From Acidobacteriota bacterium (GTDB lineage Bacteria; Acidobacteriota; Blastocatellia; Pyrinomonadales; Pyrinomonadaceae): a stretch of 64,000 bases of DNA. Below the pieces are notes generated by a model. It worked only from the letters and a program-made list of their open reading frames with translations. It did not search any database and was not told the origin of the DNA. Below, piece by piece: positions 35,509-44,958 of the stretch. The position numbers and the translations under genes were made by a program. The stretch spans positions 442,939 through 506,938 of the forward strand of contig JADJOS010000005.1 of NCBI GenBank assembly GCA_016713675.1, read 5' to 3'. The first letter of the stretch is position 1, and the number at the start of each line of letters is the position of its first letter.

Positions 35509-38160
35509 CTATATTATCTTTTTCTTTATGCGTTCCAAGAGTAATTTTGCCTCGTCGGCTGAAAGTTCACTTATTTCGACCTCTCGCAGTTCATCGATCG
35601 CACTCTCATTTGCAATTGCAAATAGCGAGAACTGAGTCGCGGCCTGACCGCCGGCGGCTTTTGCAAGTCCCGTTTTTTTCTCGTTAGCAAATACAGCTAG
35701 TTCATACTGCTCAAGCTTCGCTAAGACGTCATTTGCCCGTTCGATGACACTATTCGGTAAGCCCGCCAGCTTGGCGACAGCGATTCCGTAGGATTTGGAG
35801 GCTTTTCCTTGCTGAAGTTTATGAAAAAAAACGATCTCTCCACCCTGTTCTCCGGCCGTGATCTGATAATTCTTTGCTCCCGGAAGATTTTCGGCAAGTT
35901 CGGTCAGTTCATGATAGTGGGTCGCGAACAGCGTTTTAGCTGAATGTGCATTCGAATCGTGTAAATATTCAGCAACTGCCCAAGCGATCGAAAGGCCGTC
36001 GAACGTTGATGTCCCCCGGCCGATCTCATCAAGCAAAATCAGGCCTCTCGGCGTCGCGTTGTGCAGTATCTCGGCAGTCTCGGTCATCTCGACCATAAAC
36101 GTAGATCGTCCGGAGGCAAGATCGTCGGATGCACCGACTCGCGTCCAAACTCGATCTACGATCGGCAGCTTTGCACTTGTGGCGGGAACGAACGATCCGA
36201 TTTGAGCCATTATCTGGATCAACGCTATCTGACGAAGGATCGTCGATTTTCCGCCCATGTTCGCACCGGTGATAATGAGTAAACGGTCGGTCGAATTGTT
36301 GAGTTTAATGTCATTCGGAATGAACGAAGTTCGGATAAATGCCTCTACGATCGGATGCCGACCGCTTTTGATCTCGATCTCGTCGCCGTCGTGCAAGGTT
36401 GGACAAACGTAATTTTGTCTGGCAGCGGCTTCGGCCAGCGAGCACAGAGCATCAAGTGTTGCGAAGGCACGTGCTGTCGACTGCAGTTTCCTCGTCTCGC
36501 CGCATACCTGCGATCGAACGCCTTGGAAAAGTTCGCTTTCAAGCCGTAGTATTTTGTCTTCCGCACCAAGCACCTTCTGCTCCCATTCCTTAAGTTGGGG
36601 AGTTATGTACCGTTCAGCATTGGCAAGCGTTTGGCGTCGTTCATAGTCGTCGGGCACGCGGCTGACATTGCCCTTTGAGATCTCAATGTAATATCCAAAA
36701 ACGTTGTTAAAACGCACTTTGAGATTCGATATCCCTGACCGATTCCGCTCATCAGCCTCAAACGCTGCGATCGTCTGCTTGGCCGACATAGCGATGCCTC
36801 GAAGATCATCAAGCTCAGAATCAAATCCGGCTCGAATAACGCCGCCGTCGCTAACATTCAGCGGCGGCTCGTCGGCCATCGCACGGTCGATCAGATCGCG
36901 AATCTCCGGTATTTCAAAGATGTTTTCTGACAAAACTTGTAAAAGGAGGGAAGTCGCATCGCTCAAGACGCTATTGACGGCGGGCGATTGTTTGATAGAC
37001 CGATTCAACGCCAAGAGATCCCGCGGCGATGCCGTGCCGAGATTGAGGCGGCCGATAAGGCGTTCGAGATCGCTGACATCCTTGAGCAAAAAGCGAAGTT
37101 TTTCACGAAAGATCGTGTCCGATAACTCGTTGACGGCCGAAAGGCGTGTTTGTATCTCGCTTCGCTTGAGTGACGGGCGCAGCAGCCATTGCCTGAGCAG
37201 CCGAGAACCCATCCCTGTCACCGTGTGATCTAGAACACCAAACAAAGTCCGCTTATAGCCCTCTCCGCGGGACTCGACGATCTCAAGGTTTCTCAATGTT
37301 ACTGCATCAAGCACCATGTGATCGGCCGGTTCAAAGTACTCGACTGCCGAAATATGCCCTGCGACCGTTTTCTGCGTCTCCCGTGCGTATGTGAGACACG
37401 CCCCGGCTGCACGAATCGAGTCCGTTTTTCCGTCAATGCCAAATGCCCTGAGTTCGTTGACCCCAAATTGCGCCTTTAAGAGCTCGGAGCAATCTTCGAG
37501 TCCAAAATTATCATTCTCCTGAGGTGTCAATGTCGCACGCCCACCGGTCGCAGGCGAATCATCTGTGAAGAGCGAATTCTCATCATTTTCCCCAAAGGTC
37601 GACAAAATCTCACTTTCAAGCGACTTCGGATATAAGATCTCGCGCGGAGAAAACGCTTCGACCTGATCGCAGATCTTGTCCCAAGAGCCTGCACCCGATA
37701 TCTGAGTTGTCGAAAAATGCCCAGCCGAAAGCTCAAGAAAGGCAGCAGCGAATGTATCACCGCTCCCACAGATAGCCGCGAGGTAGATAGAATCTCTGGA
37801 TTCGACAAGTTGGGTATCAATTGCTGTTCCGGGGGTGATGACGCGGACGACTTCGCGCTTCACTAGTTTTACGCCCTTTCCCGCATCTTCGGTCTGTTCG
37901 CAAATCGCAACGCGATAGCCTTTTCGCACCAACTTTGAAATGTAATTCGCCGCAGCATGATGTGGAACCCCGCACATAGGAACAGGATTAGGTGAATCCT
38001 TATGGCGTGCTGTCAGCGTGATCTCGAGTTCACGCGAACCTAAAATAGCGTCCTCATTGAACATTTCATAGAAATCACCGAGCCGGAAGAACAGAAGGGT
38101 TCCTGGATATGACTTTTTTATCTCCAGATACTGCCGGAGCATTGGTGTGGCATTTTCCAT
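35509..38160 (-). CDS. mutS: DNA mismatch repair protein MutS
   Basis: Full length (883 residues). N-terminal mismatch-sensing Phe-x-Glu in RLGDFYEMF, then connector, lever and clamp domains, and an ATPase with Walker A (TGANMGGKST), Walker B (LILLDEIGRGTSTFDG) and FATHYHEL. It recognises mismatches and recruits MutL. It is divergently arranged from the exopolysaccharide locus; mutL is not in the window. Confidence 0.97.
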   Translation of the reverse strand: MENATPMLRQYLEIKKSYPGTLLFFRLGDFYEMFNEDAILGSRELEITLTARHKDSPNPVPMCGVPHHAAANYISKLVRKGYRVAICEQTEDAGKGVKLVKREVVRVITPGTAIDTQLVESRDSIYLAAICGSGDTFAAAFLELSAGHFSTTQISGAGSWDKICDQVEAFSPREILYPKSLESEILSTFGENDENSLFTDDSPATGGRATLTPQENDNFGLEDCSELLKAQFGVNELRAFGIDGKTDSIRAAGACLTYARETQKTVAGHISAVEYFEPADHMVLDAVTLRNLEIVESRGEGYKRTLFGVLDHTVTGMGSRLLRQWLLRPSLKRSEIQTRLSAVNELSDTIFREKLRFLLKDVSDLERLIGRLNLGTASPRDLLALNRSIKQSPAVNSVLSDATSLLLQVLSENIFEIPEIRDLIDRAMADEPPLNVSDGGVIRAGFDSELDDLRGIAMSAKQTIAAFEADERNRSGISNLKVRFNNVFGYYIEISKGNVSRVPDDYERRQTLANAERYITPQLKEWEQKVLGAEDKILRLESELFQGVRSQVCGETRKLQSTARAFATLDALCSLAEAAARQNYVCPTLHDGDEIEIKSGRHPIVEAFIRTSFIPNDIKLNNSTDRLLIITGANMGGKSTILRQIALIQIMAQIGSFVPATSAKLPIVDRVWTRVGASDDLASGRSTFMVEMTETAEILHNATPRGLILLDEIGRGTSTFDGLSIAWAVAEYLHDSNAHSAKTLFATHYHELTELAENLPGAKNYQITAGEQGGEIVFFHKLQQGKASKSYGIAVAKLAGLPNSVIERANDVLAKLEQYELAVFANEKKTGLAKAAGGQAATQFSLFAIANESAIDELREVEISELSADEAKLLLERIKKKII

Positions 38161-38210
38161 CGATGTTTCTTAAGTAGAATCAAAGTTTAGCGAAAATACG
38201 AAAACTTTCA

Positions 38211-38257
38211 AAACGTTTGTTTTCAAAGTAAGGCGAATTTGCTAGAATAAACGTTTG
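38211..38257 (+). promoter_or_regulatory. Putative promoter of the exopolysaccharide locus with repeated AAACGTTTG boxes
   Basis: TTTTCA (38220-38225), a 17-bp spacer and TAGAAT (38243-38248) form a plausible sigma-70 pair. Two identical AAACGTTTG boxes (38211-38219 and 38249-38257), each with a palindromic core, flank it exactly and could bind a regulator. The leader to the Wza-like gene would be about 110 nt. Confidence 0.45.
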
Positions 38258-38365
38258 CATTTAGTAGTCTGTTTGGCAAAAATAGAAGCGGTTCTCATTT
38301 ATTCGCCGCCCGACGCGGTTACCAAAGTCTCTTCCCGAGTCGAATTTTGGTCTTGGATGGAAGAT

Positions 38366-39361
38366 ATGAAGTATTACATTAACTTTGCATTGATAATCGC
38401 GATACTCGCGATCTGTTCGTTTGACACGAAAGCCCAAACACCCTCGGCGTCCCCGAAGAGTCCGGTTGCCATATTTGGTGCCGATAATAACGATCAAGAT
38501 GATCGTTACAGAATTGGGTTTCAGGACGTGCTTGATATTCAGGTCTTTCGGAAGCCAGAATTGAATATCAGAACTCATGTTAATCCGAACGGAATGATCT
38601 TTTTATATCGGCTCGAGAAACCTATCGTCGCCGTCTGCAAGACCGAACGGGAACTCGCGGTCGATATCGAAAACGCGTACAGGGTCAGCTATCTTAAGGA
38701 TCCGAAGGTCAATGTCGTCATTGCTGAACAAAATTCGCAGCCGATCTCGGTCATCGGCTCTGTCGAAAAGCCCGGACGGTATCCTGTTCAGAAACGCATG
38801 CATTTGCTCGAAATACTCGCTCTCGCAGGCGGCCCGAATAAAGAGTCGGGGACCAGGATAATGGTCGCACGAGCGGGAAATTCAGCAACATGCCGGACGG
38901 ACGGCACCAAAGCTGCAGACGACGACACTATTGGACTCATGAACTTCAAGATCCGCGATGTTCTGGAAGGGCGCAAAACTCTCCTGATGGAGCCCGGCGA
39001 TATCGTGTCCGTACTCGCAGCGGATCTGGTATACGTCTACGGTAACGTCGTCGAACCGGGCCAGATACAAGTTCGTGAACCAATCACGCTTACACAGGCG
39101 ATCGCATCATCGAAGGGACTGAAAGCGGCAACCGATAAGGGCGTCGTACGAATTCTAAGACAGAAAGCTGATAGCCTCGAACGCGACGACATTCCATTCA
39201 ATTTGGTCGATATTGAAAAGGGTCTTGCAAAGGATCCCTATCTCGAACCTAATGACATTGTCGCTGTTTCGAAAGATGGAACGAAGGCTTTTATGAATGG
39301 CTTTGTCAAAGCTTTTACTAACGGCCTTCCGACGCTGATCGCTCGAGGCGTCGCATTTTAG
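38366..39361 (+). CDS. Polysaccharide export protein (Wza-like, outer membrane)
   Basis: About 331 residues. After a signal sequence (MKYYINFALIIAILAICSFDTKAQ), the poly-export domain (YRIGFQDVLDIQVFRKPELN) is followed by two SLBB-type domains (PISVIGSVEKPGRYPV; VYVYGNVVEPGQIQVREP). It would form the outer-membrane exit of the polysaccharide. The frame is open to 38255, but the ATG at 38366 (or 38357) gives the proper signal peptide. It is the first gene of the locus, 6 bp from the autokinase gene. Confidence 0.9.
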   Translation: MKYYINFALIIAILAICSFDTKAQTPSASPKSPVAIFGADNNDQDDRYRIGFQDVLDIQVFRKPELNIRTHVNPNGMIFLYRLEKPIVAVCKTERELAVDIENAYRVSYLKDPKVNVVIAEQNSQPISVIGSVEKPGRYPVQKRMHLLEILALAGGPNKESGTRIMVARAGNSATCRTDGTKAADDDTIGLMNFKIRDVLEGRKTLLMEPGDIVSVLAADLVYVYGNVVEPGQIQVREPITLTQAIASSKGLKAATDKGVVRILRQKADSLERDDIPFNLVDIEKGLAKDPYLEPNDIVAVSKDGTKAFMNGFVKAFTNGLPTLIARGVAF

Positions 39362-39367
39362 ATCGAT

Positions 39368-41833
39368 ATGAAAGAGACACGCAGCATAATGCCGACGCCG
39401 ATGGCTGAATCGGTCGAACTCGAACGCCAGTTCGAACCCGCGATCGCTGGAACGGGCCGGTATCCGCAGTACCGTGACAACGTCACACCGGACGGCTTTC
39501 AGCTGGCTGATTATTGGCACGCCATCCGCAAGCGCTTGTGGCTGGTAATCGGAATTGCCGTACTGATCACGACCCTAACAGCGATATATATGGCTCGCAA
39601 GCCCAATATTTATATGGCTCGAGCCGTCGTTCAGGTCGATCTGGAACAAAATAACCCCGACCTTGTCACAAAAGATCTGCAGAGGCCCGCCTCTAATCCG
39701 GACCCGTCATACTTCAATACACAGTTGCAGCTTTTGGCCAGCGACAGTGTACTTCGACGAGTTGTAAAAGAACACAATCTTGACACGAACAAGGAATTTC
39801 AGCTTGCACGGGCAGAAGGAAGCGTTTCTTGGTGGCGAAGTTTACTGCGATCGGTGGGAATGGCAAGCAGCCCGCCGACCGCAGATGAGTCAATCATTGC
39901 AGATTCTTCACTTGCAAGTTCCGAAGACATGGCCGAGGCCGTGCGTCTAGCTCCCTTTGTGGAGCTAATTCGAAAAAGCCTCAGTGTTGAGCCGGTACGC
40001 GACGCCCGCGTCACGGTTAAGGACACCCGATTGATCGAGTTAAGATTTTCGAACACAAACCCGTTCCTGGCGGCGTTCGTTACGAACGGTCTTGCGGAGA
40101 CATTTACGACGATGAATCAGGAAAAGCGTTCGGGCACGAGCCGCAAAACGAACGATTTTCTTCAAGATCGAATTGCCGGGCTGCAGGCTGAGATCAAATC
40201 GGACGAAGAGAAGCTCTTCAACCTTACAAAGGATGAGGGAATTCTAAAGACTGACGGTGAGCAAACCGTAGTTCTTGAACGCCTTGCCGGACTCAATAAG
40301 CAACTGCTCGAAGCAGAGAATAACCGAAAGAACGCTGAAGCAAATTATCGTACGGTCGAGGCAGATCCGGCGAGGCTTAAAGCTCAGGTCGAAGAACTTT
40401 CGGTTCGATTTATTACTGAGCAGGAAAATAATATCCGAACGCTCCAAACCGATACCCTTAAGCGTGTTGCAGATCTCCGGCAAAACCGTGCAAAGCTTCT
40501 GCAGGAATATCAAGAAGGAGCTCCTGAGATCAAAGAGATCGACGCTCAGATCAATAGTTATCAATCATCGCTCGATAAGGCGATGACGGATTTTGACAAG
40601 AGTCTCGAGAGCTTCAGAAAGCGTGCTCAAACCACGCTGATCGAGAATCTTCGAACCAAGTTCCTACAGACCAAGAAGCAGGAAGACGATATTCGTTCCG
40701 CCTTCAATCAGCAATACAATCAGGCTCAAGGCCAGAATCAAGGTGCGGTGAAACTCGGATTGCTCAAGCAAACGATCGATACCAACAAGGGATTTCTCGA
40801 AAACCTCCGTAAACAGGTCAGTGGTAACGACGTTGCTTCACAGGGATCGGATAACAACATTAGCGTCACCGAGATCGCGATCCCACCCGACACGGCAGTA
40901 TCGCCACGTCGGCTTACTACTGTTATTGCGGCACTGTTTTTATCGACGCTGTTCGGAATGGGGTTAGCACTTTTTCTCGAATATCTCGACGACACAATAC
41001 GTTCGACCGAAGAGATCGAAAATTACCTCCAATTGCCGGCATTGGCTGCAATTCCCAATATCGATTCGTTACCGAAACGAAAACTTGCCTTGGTCGGCGG
41101 CACCGAGGAGGAGGAAGACCGAAGTAAGTCGGAGTTGCTATTGTACGCAGATTCCAACTCGGCGTTGGCAGAGGCTTATAGGCAATTGCGAACGTCGATC
41201 CTGCTTTCGACTGCGGGCCATGCTCCGAAATCGCTGCTGATCACGTCGAGCCTTCCTTCCGAAGGCAAGACGACGACAGCGACCAATACAGCTATCAGCC
41301 TAGCTCAGACCGGAGCAAGAGTACTGATCATTGACGCCGACATGCGCCGCCCGCGTTTGCATCAGGTATTTAACATTACCAACGGTGAAGGTCTCAGCAC
41401 ACTCCTTTCGAGCGAACTGAGCGAAGATCTCATTCCAAAGGTCGTCAAGCAGGACGCCGGCTCGAAGCTCTTTTTGCTCACCTCCGGCCCGATTCCGCCG
41501 AATCCGGCGGAATTGATCGGCTCGGAGCAAATGTCTGTCCTTCTGCGAATGTTGTCTAAACAATTTACGCACGTTGTCATTGATTCGCCGCCGATTGCAT
41601 CGTTCACGGACGGCGTTCTTATAGCGTCAATGGTCGACGGTGTAATTCTCGTCGTCCATGCAGGCAAGAGCTCACGGCAAGTAGTGAGGCGTTCGCGACA
41701 GCTTTTGAATGACATTGGTGCAAAGATCTTTGGCGTCGTGCTGAACAACGTCAATCTTCGCTCCAGCGACAATAGTTACTATTACCAGAGTTATTACCAC
41801 CGCGACAGTTATCACGCAGGTGACGATCAATAG
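39368..41833 (+). CDS. Polysaccharide biosynthesis tyrosine autokinase (Wzc-like, fused chain-length regulator and BY-kinase)
   Basis: An 821-residue protein with Wzz-type N-terminal domain (DYWHAIRKRLWLVIGIAVLITTLTAIYM as first membrane helix), a long periplasmic coiled-coil, a second helix (VIAALFLSTLFGMGLALFL), and a cytoplasmic kinase with Walker A (LPSEGKTTT), Walker A' (VLIIDADMRRPRLH) and Walker B (VVIDSPP). The C-terminal tyrosine cluster (NSYYYQSYYHRDSY) is the autophosphorylation tail. It controls polymer length and export. Confidence 0.93.
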   Translation: MKETRSIMPTPMAESVELERQFEPAIAGTGRYPQYRDNVTPDGFQLADYWHAIRKRLWLVIGIAVLITTLTAIYMARKPNIYMARAVVQVDLEQNNPDLVTKDLQRPASNPDPSYFNTQLQLLASDSVLRRVVKEHNLDTNKEFQLARAEGSVSWWRSLLRSVGMASSPPTADESIIADSSLASSEDMAEAVRLAPFVELIRKSLSVEPVRDARVTVKDTRLIELRFSNTNPFLAAFVTNGLAETFTTMNQEKRSGTSRKTNDFLQDRIAGLQAEIKSDEEKLFNLTKDEGILKTDGEQTVVLERLAGLNKQLLEAENNRKNAEANYRTVEADPARLKAQVEELSVRFITEQENNIRTLQTDTLKRVADLRQNRAKLLQEYQEGAPEIKEIDAQINSYQSSLDKAMTDFDKSLESFRKRAQTTLIENLRTKFLQTKKQEDDIRSAFNQQYNQAQGQNQGAVKLGLLKQTIDTNKGFLENLRKQVSGNDVASQGSDNNISVTEIAIPPDTAVSPRRLTTVIAALFLSTLFGMGLALFLEYLDDTIRSTEEIENYLQLPALAAIPNIDSLPKRKLALVGGTEEEEDRSKSELLLYADSNSALAEAYRQLRTSILLSTAGHAPKSLLITSSLPSEGKTTTATNTAISLAQTGARVLIIDADMRRPRLHQVFNITNGEGLSTLLSSELSEDLIPKVVKQDAGSKLFLLTSGPIPPNPAELIGSEQMSVLLRMLSKQFTHVVIDSPPIASFTDGVLIASMVDGVILVVHAGKSSRQVVRRSRQLLNDIGAKIFGVVLNNVNLRSSDNSYYYQSYYHRDSYHAGDDQ

Positions 41834-41848
41834 GGATTTACAATTAGG

Positions 41849-42841
41849 ATGGGTGAGCAAGCACGTGTTTTGGTCACGGGAGCGGGCGGATTTATCGGAA
41901 GCCATCTCGTTACCTTTTTGAAAGAAAAGGGGTATTGGGTTCGCGGTGTTGACATTAAGCTGCCTGAATTCAGCGATATCGATGCGGACGAATTCCTGAA
42001 GCTTGACCTTAGACGTTGGGAAAATTGTCTAACCTCAACGAATGGGATTGACGAGGTTTACGCCCTTGCTGCTGACATGGGCGGCATGGGCTTCATCTCA
42101 GCACATCATGCTCAAATTCTTTACAACAATTCACTAATAAATCTCCACACGTTGGAAGCTGCTCGAGAAAGCGGTGTCAAACGCTATCTTTATACCAGCT
42201 CGGCATGTGTATATCCGGAGCATTTGCAAGAGAGCGCGGATGTGGTTCCGCTGAAAGAAGAGGACGTTTACCCGGCATACCCGCAGGATGCTTACGGGTG
42301 GGAAAAACTCATCTCCGAACGGCTGTGCAGCCATTATCGCGAAGATTACGGCATCGAAACAAGGACAGTTCGATTTCATAACATTTTTGGCGAGAAAGGC
42401 ACCTGGGACGGGGGCCGCGAAAAGGTGCCTGCGGCGATTTGCCGAAAGATCGCTCAAGCTAAACTCAGCGGCCGATCCGAGATCGAGATCTGGGGAGACG
42501 GGGAACAAACTCGATCGTTCTGTTATATCTCGGACTGCGTTGAAGGTATTTATCGTTTGATGCGTTCGGATTTTCACGAACCCATCAATCTCGGCCAAGA
42601 TCGAATGATCTCAATAAATGAACTCGCTGACATGGTGGCAGTGTTCGCGGGAATTAAGATCGATAAAAAGCATGTGACCGGACCGCAGGGCGTTCGCGGC
42701 CGAAATTCGGATAACACAAGGTTGAAAGAAGTTCTAACATGGGAACCCCAAGTGTCTCTAGAAGAGGGATTGGCGATAACCTACAAATGGATAGAACAGC
42801 AAGTGATCTCGAGCAATTCAGATCAAGCCGTCGCAGTTTAG
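41849..42841 (+). CDS. NAD-dependent epimerase, GDP-mannose 3,5-epimerase-like
   Basis: A 330-residue extended SDR. Nucleotide motif TGAGGFIGSHL; the ALAADMGGMGFISAHHAQILYNNSL stretch is the hallmark of GDP-mannose 3,5-epimerase; the catalytic region has SSACVYPEH and YGWEK (YxxxK). The plant enzyme makes GDP-L-galactose and GDP-L-gulose. Its place beside fcl and gmd supports a GDP-mannose substrate. It could instead act on another GDP-sugar. Confidence 0.8.
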   Translation: MGEQARVLVTGAGGFIGSHLVTFLKEKGYWVRGVDIKLPEFSDIDADEFLKLDLRRWENCLTSTNGIDEVYALAADMGGMGFISAHHAQILYNNSLINLHTLEAARESGVKRYLYTSSACVYPEHLQESADVVPLKEEDVYPAYPQDAYGWEKLISERLCSHYREDYGIETRTVRFHNIFGEKGTWDGGREKVPAAICRKIAQAKLSGRSEIEIWGDGEQTRSFCYISDCVEGIYRLMRSDFHEPINLGQDRMISINELADMVAVFAGIKIDKKHVTGPQGVRGRNSDNTRLKEVLTWEPQVSLEEGLAITYKWIEQQVISSNSDQAVAV

Positions 42842-42870
42842 AACGAGCAACGTGCCGTTCTCATCGATAT

Positions 42871-43851
42871 ATGGAGCCTTGTGAGAAAAATATATATGTC
42901 GCCGGTGCCAACGGGATGGTCGGCAGCGCCATCTCAAGGCGTCTTATGCAAGCTGGCTGCAAAAACATCCTTTCCGCCCCTTCATCGGATCTGGATCTGA
43001 CAGATCAGGCTTCGGTCGATGCCTTTTTTGACCTCAATAGCCCGGAGATCGTCATACTCGCCGCTGCAAAGGTTGGCGGAATTCTTGCAAATAACACTCT
43101 CCGAGCCGAGTTCATCTACAACAACTTGATGATAGAGGCAAATGTTATTCATGCTGCGTTCAAGTACGGCGCCAAAAAGCTCATATTTTTGGGCAGTTCA
43201 TGCATTTACCCGAAACTTGCCCCGCAGCCGATCGTTGAAGAGTGCCTTTTGACGGGCCCGTTGGAACCGACAAATGAACCCTACGCAATCGCAAAGATCG
43301 CCGGTATCAAGCTCTGCGAAAGCTATCACCTTCAGTACGGATGCGATTTCTTCTCGCTCATGCCAACAAATCTCTATGGGATCAACGACAACTTTGACCT
43401 AAATGGATCACACGTCATACCTGCGTTGATCCGAAAGTTTCACGATGCCAAAATGAAAGACGCCGATAAAGTGGAGGTTTGGGGTAGCGGCACTCCAAGA
43501 CGCGAGTTCTTGTTCGTGGATGACCTGGCTGATGCGGTGGTTTTTCTTATGGAAAACACGGATGCTAGCAAGATTCATGGGCAGAACATATCGCATTTGA
43601 ACATTGGCAGTGGTTTCGATATCACGATCGCTGAGCTTGCGGAATTAGTAAAGAAGACGGTCTGCTTTTCAGGGAATATTCGTTTCGATAAGGAAGAGCC
43701 GGACGGTACACCCCGAAAATTATTGGACGTCTCGAGGCTAAATAACATGGGTTGGAAACACAAGACTGGACTTGAGGAAGGATTGCGGCTGACTTATGAC
43801 TGGTATTTGTCGACACAGAGAAGCGAGATATCCATACCGTTTGCAAAATAG
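42871..43851 (+). CDS. fcl: GDP-L-fucose synthase
   Basis: About 326 residues. AGANGMVGSAISRRL is the cofactor motif, AAAKVGGILANN and GSSCIYPKLAPQPI are GDP-fucose-synthase signatures, and YAIAK is the catalytic Tyr-Lys pair. It converts GDP-4-keto-6-deoxymannose to GDP-L-fucose by epimerisation and reduction. The frame opens earlier inside the previous gene; the ATG at 42871 starts just before the Rossmann strand. It sits 0 bp before gmd, in reverse pathway order. Confidence 0.92.
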   Translation: MEPCEKNIYVAGANGMVGSAISRRLMQAGCKNILSAPSSDLDLTDQASVDAFFDLNSPEIVILAAAKVGGILANNTLRAEFIYNNLMIEANVIHAAFKYGAKKLIFLGSSCIYPKLAPQPIVEECLLTGPLEPTNEPYAIAKIAGIKLCESYHLQYGCDFFSLMPTNLYGINDNFDLNGSHVIPALIRKFHDAKMKDADKVEVWGSGTPRREFLFVDDLADAVVFLMENTDASKIHGQNISHLNIGSGFDITIAELAELVKKTVCFSGNIRFDKEEPDGTPRKLLDVSRLNNMGWKHKTGLEEGLRLTYDWYLSTQRSEISIPFAK

Positions 43852-44955
43852 ATGAAAAAGGCACTTATCACTGGAATTACCGGCCAAGACGGTAGTTATT
43901 TGACCGAGATCTTGTTGGACAAGGGATACGAGGTGCATGGGATCATTCGTAAATCCAGCTCGTTTAATACTGGTCGGATCGATCATCTCTACCGCGACCC
44001 GGAAATATTGAATAAACGGCTCTTTCTTCATTATGGCGACCTAATCGATCCGAGCAGCCTGAACCGTTTACTTGAAAAGGTCGTTCCGGACGAGATATAC
44101 AATCTTGCTGCACAGAGCCACGTAAAGGTTTCCTTCGACATCCCGGACTATACTGCACAAGTTGACGCTCTCGGAACCTTAAGGTTTTTGGACGCAATTC
44201 GGGAGACAGGTTTGCGACAAACCAAATTTTACCAGGCTTCAACATCTGAACTCTTTGGAAAGGTTCAGGAGGTGCCGCAGACCGAGTCAACACCTTTCTA
44301 TCCTCGGTCCCCGTACGGTATCGCAAAGCTTTTTGCATATTGGACCATCGTCAATTATCGAGAGGCATACAATGTTTTTGCCAGCAACGGCATTCTCTTC
44401 AATCACGAATCGCCACGCCGGGGGAATACATTCGTCACCAAAAAGATCACGCGTGAGATTGCAAAGATCATCGCCGGGCAGTCGAACAAACTGTATCTAG
44501 GCAATCTCGATGCAAAGCGCGATTGGGGATTCGCTCCTGAATATTGTGAAGGAATGTGGAGGATAATGCAGCACTCCGTGGCCGAAGACTTCGTTCTTGC
44601 CACAGGCGAGACGCATACGGTCCGTGAGTTTGTTGAAACGGCCTTTGCGAACGTCGGCATCGAGATCGCCTGGACGGGAAGTGGTTCCGATGAAAAGGGA
44701 GTTGTTCGAACGATCGACTCGTCGATATTAGAGGTCCAGTCCGGAACAGAAAAAGCTCACGTTCGCGTGAACGACATTCTTGTAGAATTGAGCGGTTCAT
44801 ATCTCCGTCCGACCGAGGTCGACCTCCTGATCGGCGACTCGTCGAAAGCAGAACGAGTACTTGGCTGGCGATCGAAAACACATTTTCAGGAACTCGTTCG
44901 AATAATGGCCGATGCCGATTGTGATGCGATCCGAAACGGTCGGGCCGATATTTAA
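43852..44955 (+). CDS. gmd: GDP-mannose 4,6-dehydratase
   Basis: A 367-residue enzyme. GITGQDGSYLTEILLDKGYEVHG and RRSSSFNTGRIDHLY-like sequence (IIRKSSSFNTGRIDHLY) are diagnostic. LAAQSHVKVSF, the Ser-Thr-Ser-Glu-Leu-Phe-Gly segment and YGIAK form the active site. It makes GDP-4-keto-6-deoxymannose for Fcl, in the fucose branch of the exopolysaccharide. The ATG directly follows the fcl stop. Confidence 0.95.
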   Translation: MKKALITGITGQDGSYLTEILLDKGYEVHGIIRKSSSFNTGRIDHLYRDPEILNKRLFLHYGDLIDPSSLNRLLEKVVPDEIYNLAAQSHVKVSFDIPDYTAQVDALGTLRFLDAIRETGLRQTKFYQASTSELFGKVQEVPQTESTPFYPRSPYGIAKLFAYWTIVNYREAYNVFASNGILFNHESPRRGNTFVTKKITREIAKIIAGQSNKLYLGNLDAKRDWGFAPEYCEGMWRIMQHSVAEDFVLATGETHTVREFVETAFANVGIEIAWTGSGSDEKGVVRTIDSSILEVQSGTEKAHVRVNDILVELSGSYLRPTEVDLLIGDSSKAERVLGWRSKTHFQELVRIMADADCDAIRNGRADI

Positions 44956-44958
44956 GTA

